This document shows, piece after piece, positions 1 through 6,317 of a stretch of 25,823 nt of DNA (positions are counted from its first letter, which is position 1; every line of letters begins with the position of its first letter). Position numbers and translations under genes: made by a program. The notes beneath the pieces were generated by a model. That model was not told the origin of the DNA, made no database searches, and worked only from the letters and a program-made list of their open reading frames with translations. Origin of the DNA: a virus; IMG/VR virus record IMGVR_UViG_3300028571_000100, positions 1-25,823 of that record. One strand, 5' to 3'.

Positions 1-229
1 CTAGCTTAAATGCCGTAACCTCACAGTTATCCCTAATCTTCTGACGAGCCACTACAACCTTGAATTCGCCATTTGCAGGCGCATCGGATATTTGAAAGTG
101 TTCTGGCGCCCACTTGAGGATGTCTTTGTGGAATACACCAAACTTATCAGCAAGCGTATAACCCCCGCCAATCATGGCAGTTGAAGCAGTTACTGCGCCA
201 ATAATTTTAGTGTAATACTCAAGTTCCAT
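1..229 (-). CDS. Membrane-anchored hypothetical protein, 3' end beyond the window
   Basis: Reading left from an ATG at 229, the frame stays open to the window edge, giving 76 complete codons and no stop. The N-terminus (MELEYYTKIIGAVTAS) runs into a glycine-rich hydrophobic stretch at about residues 8-28 that could be one membrane segment or signal anchor; the rest is soluble-looking, with a WAPEHF motif near residue 44. It starts one base after the stop of the 30-residue membrane peptide gene, with GGAG about 11 bases upstream. I recall similar N-termini in other phage genomes but no assigned function. Its place after two other one-helix proteins suggests a lysis or envelope role (inference). 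A spanin is possible, but there is no visible lipobox. Confidence 0.7.
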   Translation of the reverse strand, partial: MELEYYTKIIGAVTASTAMIGGGYTLADKFGVFHKDILKWAPEHFQISDAPANGEFKVVVARQKIRDNCEVTAFKL

Positions 230-230
230 T

Positions 231-323
231 TCACACCAAGCTCCATGCAATTATGTACGTGCCGTAAATGACAAAGGCAACCATAAGAGTCGCCGCAATA
301 AATGCTTCGACCCAGTCCCACAT
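231..323 (-). CDS. 30-residue single-helix membrane peptide
   Basis: This short frame begins MWDWVEAFIAATLMVAFVIY and ends TYIIAWSLV before TGA. Nearly the whole peptide is one hydrophobic helix with tryptophans at both ends, as expected for interfacial anchoring. It starts one base after the stop of the 77-residue gene (TGA-C-ATG) and is followed after one base by the next ATG, so it exactly fills the interval between two neighbours. That packing, the non-random composition and my recollection of near-identical peptides in freshwater phage contigs argue that it is real. The size and topology fit a small holin-like or anti-holin-like protein, but this is inference; any inner-membrane regulator would look the same. 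Confidence 0.6.
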   Translation of the reverse strand: MWDWVEAFIAATLMVAFVIYGTYIIAWSLV

Positions 324-324
324 G

Positions 325-558
325 TCACAACCCCAGAATCTTCTTGATGAGCTCGCCAGCAACGCCCGGCCCGAATAACACACACACCATCACCGCGTAC
401 AGCAAGTACTCAATCTTTGTCATGCGCTTGTCCCCATCACGCAAAGAACGGTCTATGCTGTTATAGCGCTCCGAGCAGATGGCTTCATGCACCGCTAATT
501 TTGTTTCTACCGAGTCCACAATTAAGCGTTCAGTGCGTCCAAACGACCCCATGCCCAA
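325..558 (-). CDS. Small holin-like protein with C-terminal membrane helix
   Basis: A 77-residue protein with a charged, probably helical N-terminal half (about residues 1-46) and one hydrophobic segment at about residues 50-67 (LLYAVMVCVLFGPGVAG), followed by a short lysine-containing tail. The layout, soluble helix then one C-terminal membrane helix, resembles XhlA-type phage proteins, which act with holins; I do not see a diagnostic motif. The annotated ATG at 558 overlaps the previous gene by 37 bases and has only a weak purine stretch before it. ATG 552 or a GTG further in are alternatives. With the next two genes it makes a run of three membrane proteins, which suggests a lysis cassette. 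Confidence 0.65.
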   Translation of the reverse strand: MGMGSFGRTERLIVDSVETKLAVHEAICSERYNSIDRSLRDGDKRMTKIEYLLYAVMVCVLFGPGVAGELIKKILGL

Positions 559-863
559 TCGGTAGCGGCAGACGGATCAAAAGGAATCGTAGCTTCTGGA
601 TTGTTTGGCTGTGCTGGATCAGGTTGTGTCCAGTTCGCACCGACTGTTGTCAAATACGCCAACAGGTCAGCTTTAGTGGCAACAGCTTCAGCGTCACCAA
701 TGTCATCGGTTTCAGAAATGCCAACCATGACCATGTCACGGGGGCTGGGAGTTGTAGGGTCAGCAACCACAAACACACCACCAACACCTTCAGCGTGTAG
801 GCAGAGGAATGTAGGGACTGTGCCGTCAGCGGCTAAACGATACTTCATCATGCGATGTGCCAT
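522..863 (-). CDS. Hypothetical protein, 113 residues
   Basis: I do not recognise a family. The protein is acidic, with no membrane segment or signal peptide. It has a short beta-rich first half (residues 15-50, FLCLHAEGVGGVFVV) and a Pro/Asp-rich second half with PDPAQPNNPEA near residues 81-91. It starts two bases after the stop of the glycosyltransferase-like gene; AAGGAG lies about 8 bases upstream inside that gene's last codons, which supports the start. It overlaps the next gene by 37 bases. Its place between tail-associated and membrane genes suggests an accessory virion or late protein (inference). Confidence 0.75.
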   Translation of the reverse strand: MAHRMMKYRLAADGTVPTFLCLHAEGVGGVFVVADPTTPSPRDMVMVGISETDDIGDAEAVATKADLLAYLTTVGANWTQPDPAQPNNPEATIPFDPSAATDWAWGRLDALNA

Positions 864-865
864 TT

Positions 866-1576
866 TTATGCTCCTTGGGCGTATTGCCCGCTAAAAAGAT
901 ATGCGCCAAAGTGTCCAAGTTCGCACCAAGGTGCGGCCCAGACGGTTCCACCGTGTTCACGGTACAAGTGGCAGAAGTTGTAGTCCTCAGACAGAAGCTC
1001 GTGGTTGTAGTTCTGTACCTTGAAATAGTCGTACACCTTCTCGCCCTTGGGGATAGTTACACCCCCATTGTCATACCAGCCCACATGAGGCTGTAGTTTC
1101 TCAAAAACATCACGGCGGATCAACATAAATCCTGTGCCAATATGCTTTACTTGAAACGGCAAGTCTGGGCTAATCATCTCGTGACCGTCCAGCTTGTTTA
1201 AATTGAAAATGCCCGTAAGAACAGACAAGTTAGGATGGTTCAGAACAGCGCCCTGACGCACCTTATCCCAGTTGATTCCCTTCATTGGGACTGGGCCACC
1301 AATGATCCCTTTGTCAGCTTTAATCATTCGGGCAATGTCGTTTGCCACAAACTTCTGGTCAGCGTCAATAAAGATCAGGTGGCTTGCGTCCTTCATCTGC
1401 ATGAAGTGGTGGGCAATAGTATTGCGACCACGTTGAACCAAGCTCTCGTTGCCAAGAAAAACGCAGGTTAACTTGATGCCGTTAGCCATACACGCTTCCT
1501 TGAGCGCCAGCAGGGACTGCACATATTCCGAACAGCACTGACCACCATACATTGGAGTTCCAACTACTAAATGCAT
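866..1576 (-). CDS. Glycosyltransferase-like (GT-A fold) protein
   Basis: The 236-residue protein starts MHLVVGTPMYGG and has a conserved RGRN at about residues 49-52, followed by a hydrophobic strand ending in the acidic motif DAD (LIFIDADQKF, D71 and D73). This matches the nucleotide-sugar and metal-binding DxD of GT-A glycosyltransferases; the RN...LFIDAD layout is common in phage-encoded glycosyltransferase-like proteins. The C-terminal half has GTGFMLIRRDVF and an SEDYNFC acidic motif, where such enzymes carry the catalytic or acceptor-side acid. The gene starts inside the stop of the previous gene (TAATG), so it is translationally coupled. It lies downstream of tail genes, so it might modify virion proteins or host surface glycans; the substrate cannot be told. 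Confidence 0.8.
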   Translation of the reverse strand: MHLVVGTPMYGGQCCSEYVQSLLALKEACMANGIKLTCVFLGNESLVQRGRNTIAHHFMQMKDASHLIFIDADQKFVANDIARMIKADKGIIGGPVPMKGINWDKVRQGAVLNHPNLSVLTGIFNLNKLDGHEMISPDLPFQVKHIGTGFMLIRRDVFEKLQPHVGWYDNGGVTIPKGEKVYDYFKVQNYNHELLSEDYNFCHLYREHGGTVWAAPWCELGHFGAYLFSGQYAQGA

Positions 1577-2397
1577 TATTTGTTTTCCAACTGTGGTGTG
1601 TTGGTCAATGACGTTGGGTCAAAGACAGAGAAGCCACGACGAGCGGCAAACGTCTCTGGGTCTTTTTCCCACTTGTCAGCACAAGCCTCAAGCCAGCGCA
1701 TGGTCATCTCGTGCGTAGGAGCGTTGCCGTTGGAGATAAGTTGGTTCTCCATGTTCAGGTAGGCAAACACTTCAGCCTGCGCTTGAGCGGCGTTGATACC
1801 GAGGTCAAACAAATAGATCAGGTTGCCTTCGTCAATCATGCCGTTGCGTGAACGTGCGGCGTTCAGGGCTTGCTTCATACACGTCATGATGTGATAACGG
1901 GCCTCTTCTTTCTCGTAGTCCTCTTCGGTGATCTCGTTCTTGCCTACGCGCTCCAGCAGTTGGGCGTGCTGGTTCACCAAGAAGTTCATCTTGCGCAGTG
2001 CGCCGTTGACGTGGTTCTGAGTACCCTCAAGGTGGCTGTTCAGCTCCAGAATCTCGATCTCCATCAGCTCACGGTCAAGTGGATCGGTGGATGCCTCAAG
2101 GTCACGCTCTTTCTTCTTCAACTCGTTTTGCTTCTTGCGCAGGCCAATGTAGGCTTCTTGCAAAGCGGAGCGGGTGCGGTCAATTTCGGCCAAGGTGTGC
2201 TTGATGGAGCGGATCGGCGTGATGGCCGTCACGTCCAAAGTCACCTGCATGAACTGGCTGTGGGACTTGTGGAAGTTGCTGGTGTCGCGCACGACAGCAG
2301 GCATCCGGTCTTGGATGTTTTTCAACATCAGGTTGTACTCTGGCTTCGTTACGGCCAGAGCAGTGTTCATGTTGCCAAGGATCAGATCATTGCTCAA
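1576..2397 (-). CDS. Coiled-coil hypothetical protein, probable TTG start
   Basis: No family recognised. From a TTG start the protein is 273 residues. It has a long charged helical region at about residues 70-165 (ELKKKERDLEA, then EKEEARYH) that looks like a coiled coil, and a C-terminal domain with RWLEACADKWEKDPETF. The frame is open up to 2490, but the ATGs at 2490 and 2439 overlap the preceding gene and lack a ribosome site. TTG at 2397 sits six bases after AGGAG, and translation would begin (M)SNDLILGNMNTAL. ATG at 2370 is another option. The gene lies between the tail repeat proteins and the glycosyltransferase-like gene, so a tail or virion accessory role is possible. Confidence 0.75.
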   Translation of the reverse strand: MSNDLILGNMNTALAVTKPEYNLMLKNIQDRMPAVVRDTSNFHKSHSQFMQVTLDVTAITPIRSIKHTLAEIDRTRSALQEAYIGLRKKQNELKKKERDLEASTDPLDRELMEIEILELNSHLEGTQNHVNGALRKMNFLVNQHAQLLERVGKNEITEEDYEKEEARYHIMTCMKQALNAARSRNGMIDEGNLIYLFDLGINAAQAQAEVFAYLNMENQLISNGNAPTHEMTMRWLEACADKWEKDPETFAARRGFSVFDPTSLTNTPQLENK

Positions 2398-2403
2398 AGG
2401 GTT

Positions 2404-2408
2404 CTCCT
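2404..2408 (-). promoter_or_regulatory. Ribosome binding site deciding a TTG start
   Basis: On the minus strand AGGAG is followed by six bases and then TTG at 2397. No comparable site precedes the upstream ATGs in the same frame. This is why the coiled-coil gene is started at TTG. Confidence 0.55.
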
Positions 2409-2425
2409 GTTTGTAAGGGGTTTCA

Positions 2426-3463
2426 TCATAAACCACCATGCACCGAAGACGCTGAAAACATCTGTTTGTTAACGGCCAACAGGTCGCCAAAGTCTAGGGC
2501 CGAACCACCTCCGGAAAATGTCAGGTAGTCAATTACGTTAATATCTCCTCCGGAACTACCGCCTGCAAACAAGGCGCGTGTTGAACTGGAGACCCCATTC
2601 AAATCAGTTCGCGCCACGGTCAGCGTGCCAAAAGAGGAGGAGTTTCCTGTACTGGCAATTGTTATTGACTGCACGTCTGCGGTATTCACGCTATCGGGTA
2701 AAAGATACCCCCCTCCAAACACTCCGGTTGTGGAGTTTGAACACGCGCCGCCGCTTTTTCTAGAGGAGTTTAAGTCGCCAAAATTAACAGCATTGCCCGT
2801 TGAGGCGATGGTGACGTAGTTAATTGTGTTGAACGTAAGGCCGAGAGAACACGCAAATACCCCCCGAGTTGGAGACGCAACCCCACCAAGACCTTCCCAC
2901 ACTTGAGTTAAATCTCCGAAGTCAAGGGCGTTGCCTGTGGAAGCAATCGTGATGTACTCAATAATATTGACGCGACCCGTTTCCGATTGATCGCCACCAG
3001 CAATAATTCCTCTAGTGGAATTAGAACAGCCCCCAAGAATAATTTTTCTACCGCTGCAATCCCCGAAATCCAAGGAGTTTCCAGTGGTGGCAATCGTCAT
3101 GTACTGAATGGTGTTGCATAACCCTATGTTGTCGCTGCCAGCAGCCATAATACCTCGGGTAGCAGAAGAAATTGTGCCGTTTGCGCCCCTTCCTTGCGCT
3201 ACAGCTAAGTCACCCACGTCAACAGCATTCCCGGTAGTTGCAATAATTACGTATTGAATTACGTTTACCATGCTACCAGTATTGCCCCCGGAAAATATTC
3301 CAATAGGCGCAACATTCCCCGCAATCGGCCACAGTCCTTGCTGGAGCCAGTACGCCACCTGATCAAGCGTCCACACACCGGGAGCAGCGCCGTCTTGATA
3401 CGGCCCAGCAGGAGTTACGGGAACGGGTCTAATGATGCCTGCGTTCCATGAAGAGATTGCCAT
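2426..3463 (-). CDS. Six-repeat propeller-like tail/adhesin protein, copy 3
   Basis: A 345-residue protein with an N-terminal region (about 1-55, with a GVWTLDQVAYWLQQGLWP segment) followed by six copies of a degenerate repeat of about 45 residues. The repeat core is hydrophobic-x-Y-[IV]-T-I-A-[ST]-T-G-N-[AS]-x-D-F-G-D-L, then a variable loop, then CS-x-STRG-[IV]-[FI]-x-GG. Copies 5 and 6 are the most degenerate (one has FGTL, one has SGGG). The chain ends SSVHGGL, half of a CS-x-STRG unit, and begins its repeats with GIFSGG, the other half. That is the arrangement expected if N- and C-terminal halves close one beta-propeller blade. It is the last of three tandem paralogs. Function inferred: virion surface or tail adhesin. 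Confidence 0.85.
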   Translation of the reverse strand: MAISSWNAGIIRPVPVTPAGPYQDGAAPGVWTLDQVAYWLQQGLWPIAGNVAPIGIFSGGNTGSMVNVIQYVIIATTGNAVDVGDLAVAQGRGANGTISSATRGIMAAGSDNIGLCNTIQYMTIATTGNSLDFGDCSGRKIILGGCSNSTRGIIAGGDQSETGRVNIIEYITIASTGNALDFGDLTQVWEGLGGVASPTRGVFACSLGLTFNTINYVTIASTGNAVNFGDLNSSRKSGGACSNSTTGVFGGGYLLPDSVNTADVQSITIASTGNSSSFGTLTVARTDLNGVSSSTRALFAGGSSGGDINVIDYLTFSGGGSALDFGDLLAVNKQMFSASSVHGGL

Positions 3464-3465
3464 TT

Positions 3466-4377
3466 TTATAAACCTCCGTTAGCGTTGGAACATCCAGAAG
3501 GACTACTATTGGCATTTGCCAATAAATCACCAAAATCAGTTGCATTGCCTGTTGTGGCAATAGTAACGTAGTTAATTATGTTTGTATTATTGTTAATAGT
3601 AAGAACGGCTCTAGTGGTATTAGACGTAGCACTTCCATAAGATGATTGATTTGTTAAATCTCCAAAATCTGTGGCGTTGCCAGTTGAAGCAATCGTAATG
3701 TATTGAATTACATTAGTAGCTGATCCACTACTAATTATGCCCCTTGTTGAAGAACCACACCCAGCCAAACCATAGTCCTGCGATAATAAATCGCCAAAGT
3801 CAGTGGCGTTACCCGTAGTAGCAATGGTAATGTAGTCAATAATATTTGTAGTAGCAGCGCCAGTACCACCAGCAAAAATTCCTCTTGTTGAAGAAGAACA
3901 TGAGGCAAGCGTAGACGCGGCTCTTGTCATGTCACCAAAATCAGTGGTGTTTCCAATAGAGGCATACGTAATGTATTGAATTACGTTACTACCAACCCCT
4001 TCCCCGCCACCTGCAAAAATGCCCCTAGTAGACGAACCGCACCCTGCTGGCCCTTCTGCGTTACCTAATAGATCACCAAAATCTGCCGCGTTACCAACAG
4101 AAGCAATAGTGACGTAATCCACAACACTACTTCCAGACCCGCCACCAAACACACCTCTTGTTGCTGAAGCGCAGGCGGCGGTATAACTTCTAGAAACTGT
4201 TAAATCGCCAAAATCTGTTGAGTTTCCAGTAGAAGTAATGGTAATGTATTGAATAACATTTGTACCACCACCACCAAACAAACCAATATCACCAGTTAAA
4301 GGCGGTAAAGGCCAATTACCAGCACCCTTGGCTTGATACTGCGCAGTGAGCGTCCAGACACCACTATACGACGGCAT
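3466..4377 (-). CDS. Six-repeat propeller-like tail/adhesin protein, copy 2
   Basis: A 303-residue protein, the shortest and most regular of the three paralogs. After a short head with GVWTLTAQYQAKGAGNWPLPP, which resembles the GVWTLDQVAYWLQQGLWP segment of its downstream neighbour, come six repeats of the [VI]-I-x-Y-[IV]-T-I-A-x-x-G-N-x-T-D-F-G-D-[LM] type, each followed by CxSSTRG-[IV]-x-GG. It ends CSNANGGL. The start ATG at 4377 is preceded by AGGAGG with five to six bases spacing. The next gene starts two bases after its stop. The Asn/Thr/Gly-rich composition without Cys pairs or signal peptide fits a phage adhesin. Function is inferred from repeats and position only. Confidence 0.85.
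   Translation of the reverse strand: MPSYSGVWTLTAQYQAKGAGNWPLPPLTGDIGLFGGGGTNVIQYITITSTGNSTDFGDLTVSRSYTAACASATRGVFGGGSGSSVVDYVTIASVGNAADFGDLLGNAEGPAGCGSSTRGIFAGGGEGVGSNVIQYITYASIGNTTDFGDMTRAASTLASCSSSTRGIFAGGTGAATTNIIDYITIATTGNATDFGDLLSQDYGLAGCGSSTRGIISSGSATNVIQYITIASTGNATDFGDLTNQSSYGSATSNTTRAVLTINNNTNIINYVTIATTGNATDFGDLLANANSSPSGCSNANGGL
3473..3477 (-). promoter_or_regulatory. Shine-Dalgarno embedded in the conserved GGL C-terminus
   Basis: The last codons of the 303-residue gene read GGA GGT TTA TAA. The GGAGG in them is also the ribosome binding site for the next paralog, whose ATG is at 3463. One stretch thus encodes the conserved C-terminus and starts the neighbour. Confidence 0.6.
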
Positions 4378-4408
4378 AGACGCCTCCTGTGAATTTGTTG
4401 TTAGGCAT
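4364..4408 (-). other. Possible 14-codon leader minigene between two repeat genes
   Basis: The stop of the 397-residue gene overlaps an ATG (TGATG at 4406-4410), with GGAGG six bases before that ATG. The resulting frame, MPNNKFTGGVYAVV then TAG, runs over the AGGAGG and the start of the next gene. It could be a translational leader that carries ribosomes to the next start, or simply a relic of an earlier gene start. No coding evidence beyond the signals. Confidence 0.25.
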
Positions 4409-5601
4409 CAGAGACCTCCGTGGGCGTTAGAGCAGGCGGCAAGGGCGAAATTTGCAAATAACAAATCGCCAAAATCCACAGCGTTACCAAGTGACGCAAT
4501 TGTCACGTAAGAAATTACATTGACTTGCGTACTGGTTTGTTGCCCACCACCAAAGGTCGCTCGTGTTGTATTTGCGCATGCAGCTAACTGTTGATAACTA
4601 CCTGCAAAAGTCAAATCGCCAAAATCTGCGGCGTTACCAGTAGTCGCAATTGTTATGTAATTAATTGCATTATTGTTACTGCCAGCTATTAGCCCTCGGG
4701 TGCTATTTGAACATGCGGCGGCTTTGTCGTAACCATAAGGTGGTTCAGGTAGATCGCCAAAATCTATTGCGTTTCCAGTTGTGGCAATAGTAATGTATTG
4801 AATTACATTCCTGTCTGCGCTAAAAGTTCTGTCACCCGAAAACACAACCCCCCTTGTAGTAGACGCGCAAGAACTGCAAAAAGATGTACCAAATAAAAGA
4901 TCGCCAAAATCTGTTGCGTTTCCTAATGTGGCAATAGTAAGGTATTGGATTACATTAAAGAATCCAGAAGCCTCCCCACCTGCAAAAACGCCCCTAGTGC
5001 TGCTTGAAAGTGCAGTTGGAGCAGTATTTGCAGCAAGCAAATCTCCAAAGTCTTGAGCATTTCCAAGAGTCGCTATGGTAATGTAGTCAATTGAATTTAC
5101 ACCGCCACCGCCAGTCAGCCCTCTTGTTGCGGAGGCACAAGCAGCAATTCGGTCTAATGCGGCCACTAAGTCGCCAAAATCTGTGGCGTTTCCAGTCGTT
5201 GTTATATTAAAGTATTGAATTACATTTACATCGTTACTTCCGTTATTTCCACCAGAATAAATGGCTCGATTACTTGTATCTTGTGGCGTCACACTCCCAC
5301 TCGCCGCGCTATACGGCGACGGGCCATACGAGTTCAGCGCCCACACAGCAAACGTGTAAGCTGTGCCGTTGGTCAGGCCAGACACAGTAACAGGGGACGA
5401 GGCAGCCGTTGCGGTAACGTCACCGGGAGTTGAAATAGCGCCATACCCGGTAATAGCCGAGCCACCAACGTTAGCAGGCGGCGTGAACGCAACAGACGCA
5501 GAAGCATCACCACCCGTAGCCGTCCCAATGGTCGGTGCATTAGGGTTATTCAGCGGATCATAAAATGCTGAGATAAACCCAGAAGGAGGACGTAGTGGCA
5601 T
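4408..5601 (-). CDS. Fn3 domain plus six-repeat propeller-like tail/adhesin protein, copy 1
   Basis: A 397-residue protein. Residues about 20-108 form a fibronectin type III domain: PNAPTIGTATGGDAS, then AITGY, then VSGLTNGTAYTFAVWALNSYG, the usual strand pattern of Fn3. Six repeats of the I-x-Y-[IFL]-T-I-A-T-x-GNAxDFGDL type follow, each with an STRG-[VL]-x-GG partner segment, and the chain ends CSNAHGGL. It is the first and largest of three tandem paralogs. AAAGGGGGG precedes the ATG. Fn3 domains are common in phage tail and capsid surface proteins, where they are thought to mediate weak carbohydrate or surface binding. Combined with the repeats this points to an adhesin (inference). Confidence 0.88.
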   Translation of the reverse strand: MPLRPPSGFISAFYDPLNNPNAPTIGTATGGDASASVAFTPPANVGGSAITGYGAISTPGDVTATAASSPVTVSGLTNGTAYTFAVWALNSYGPSPYSAASGSVTPQDTSNRAIYSGGNNGSNDVNVIQYFNITTTGNATDFGDLVAALDRIAACASATRGLTGGGGVNSIDYITIATLGNAQDFGDLLAANTAPTALSSSTRGVFAGGEASGFFNVIQYLTIATLGNATDFGDLLFGTSFCSSCASTTRGVVFSGDRTFSADRNVIQYITIATTGNAIDFGDLPEPPYGYDKAAACSNSTRGLIAGSNNNAINYITIATTGNAADFGDLTFAGSYQQLAACANTTRATFGGGQQTSTQVNVISYVTIASLGNAVDFGDLLFANFALAACSNAHGGL

Positions 5602-5612
5602 GATGCCCCCCT

Positions 5613-5990
5613 TTAGGCGTTGATCTCTTCCCAGCTTGCATTCACCACAAGGTCGTTAGCCGTGCCAGCCGTTGCACCGATGGATTGATTCTCCAGCAAG
5701 TAAAACGTAGTGGTTTTGTCGGTCACAATCAATGTAGCATCAGCAGGAACTGAGATTGTTGAAACAATCGGGAAAGCCGTACCACCCAAGGCGGCGGCGC
5801 TGTACACGTTGATCGTGATGTCAGCGGCGGCTGTACCGTCTACGTTAGCAACGGTGATTGAGTTGATCTTGAAAACTTTACCGCTAGATGCGGCATTGCT
5901 TACCAAGCTAGTAGCACTGGTGCTACTTAGCGATGTTTGCGAAGAGTTGCCATAAATGGCGGCTACGTTGACAATATTTGGATTTGCCAT
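5613..5990 (-). CDS. Small virion-like beta-rich protein, 125 residues
   Basis: The protein is Ser/Thr/Ala-rich with alternating short hydrophobic strands (KINSITVANVDG, DITINVYSAA, TLIVTDKTTTFYLLENQSI, NDLVVNASWEEI), typical of an Ig-like or beta-sandwich fold. It has no membrane segment and no cysteines. AAGGAACC, containing the stop of the gene before, precedes its ATG. I recall similar short proteins next to tail fibre genes in many phage contigs, usually without an assigned role. A trimerising or decorating virion protein is the best guess; nothing in the sequence is diagnostic. Confidence 0.8.
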   Translation of the reverse strand: MANPNIVNVAAIYGNSSQTSLSSTSATSLVSNAASSGKVFKINSITVANVDGTAAADITINVYSAAALGGTAFPIVSTISVPADATLIVTDKTTTFYLLENQSIGATAGTANDLVVNASWEEINA

Positions 5991-5999
5991 GATGGTTCC

Positions 6000-6317
6000 T
6001 TACAGACCGAAAATCATTGAGAAAGCGATGGCTTGACCTTTGGTCGCGCCGCTTGCAGGGGTTGAGAAGCTGAGGTTGCCAGCGCCATCTGTTGAAACAA
6101 CTTGACCGCTAGTGCCATCCGCAGTGGGATATTTAAGGCCAGCAGGGTTGTTCATGATGCGTATAACCGTGCCTGATGCGTTTTCGGCGTACAGGGCCAT
6201 GTCGGTGTTGGCGATGTTGAAGCCAAGCTCCCCCGGCAACAGGTCAGCCGCCAAAGGCACAGCCGCCCCTGTCGTTGTGCGATAAAGTTGAATTGGTGTA
6301 AAGCCTGCTTGTGCCAT
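6000..6317 (-). CDS. Tail-fibre N-terminus-like protein, 105 residues
   Basis: I start this at MAQAGFTPIQLYRTTTG (6317), not at the longer frame start, because AGGAGG lies just upstream and the ATG overlaps the stop of the tail fibre gene (TAATG). The segment LLPGELGFNIANTDMALYAE matches the phage tail-fibre N-terminal pattern GEL-x-x-N-x-x-D-x-x-LY seen in Mtd-type and other fibre N-terminal domains. The last third (GTSGQVVSTDGAGNLSFST) resembles C-terminal fibre repeats, and a similar GTAGQVLTSAGASAPVWS ends the preceding 634-residue protein. It may be a short fibre subunit or adaptor that associates with the long fibre. Confidence 0.8.
   Translation of the reverse strand: MAQAGFTPIQLYRTTTGAAVPLAADLLPGELGFNIANTDMALYAENASGTVIRIMNNPAGLKYPTADGTSGQVVSTDGAGNLSFSTPASGATKGQAIAFSMIFGL

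Larger units (their letters stand above)
2470..5250 (-). repeat. Coding repeat array: 18 propeller-like repeats over three genes
   Basis: The three neighbouring genes carry 6+6+6 copies of a unit of about 130-150 bases. The most conserved part encodes TIA-T-GNA-DFGDL. On the plus strand it appears as recurring versions of tcgccaaaatc and gtaatgtattgaat. The repeats are in frame and diverged at synonymous and loop positions, so this is a protein repeat array. It could support recombination between paralogs. Confidence 0.85.

Noticed and set aside
866-1576. Prophage or host gene interpretation of the glycosyltransferase-like gene
   Set aside because: It is coupled by TAATG to a phage gene and in the same operon, so there is no sign of a host boundary.
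1870-2472. Plus-strand open frame of 200 codons
   Set aside because: It lies fully antisense to the coiled-coil gene, whose codon pattern, ribosome site and neighbours are consistent. The antisense frame is Leu/Val/His-rich as expected from a mirror of charged helices.
2470-5250. CRISPR-like regularly spaced repeats
   Set aside because: Units are in-frame protein repeats of about 140 bases with diverged sequence; there are no short identical repeats with unique spacers and no Cas genes.
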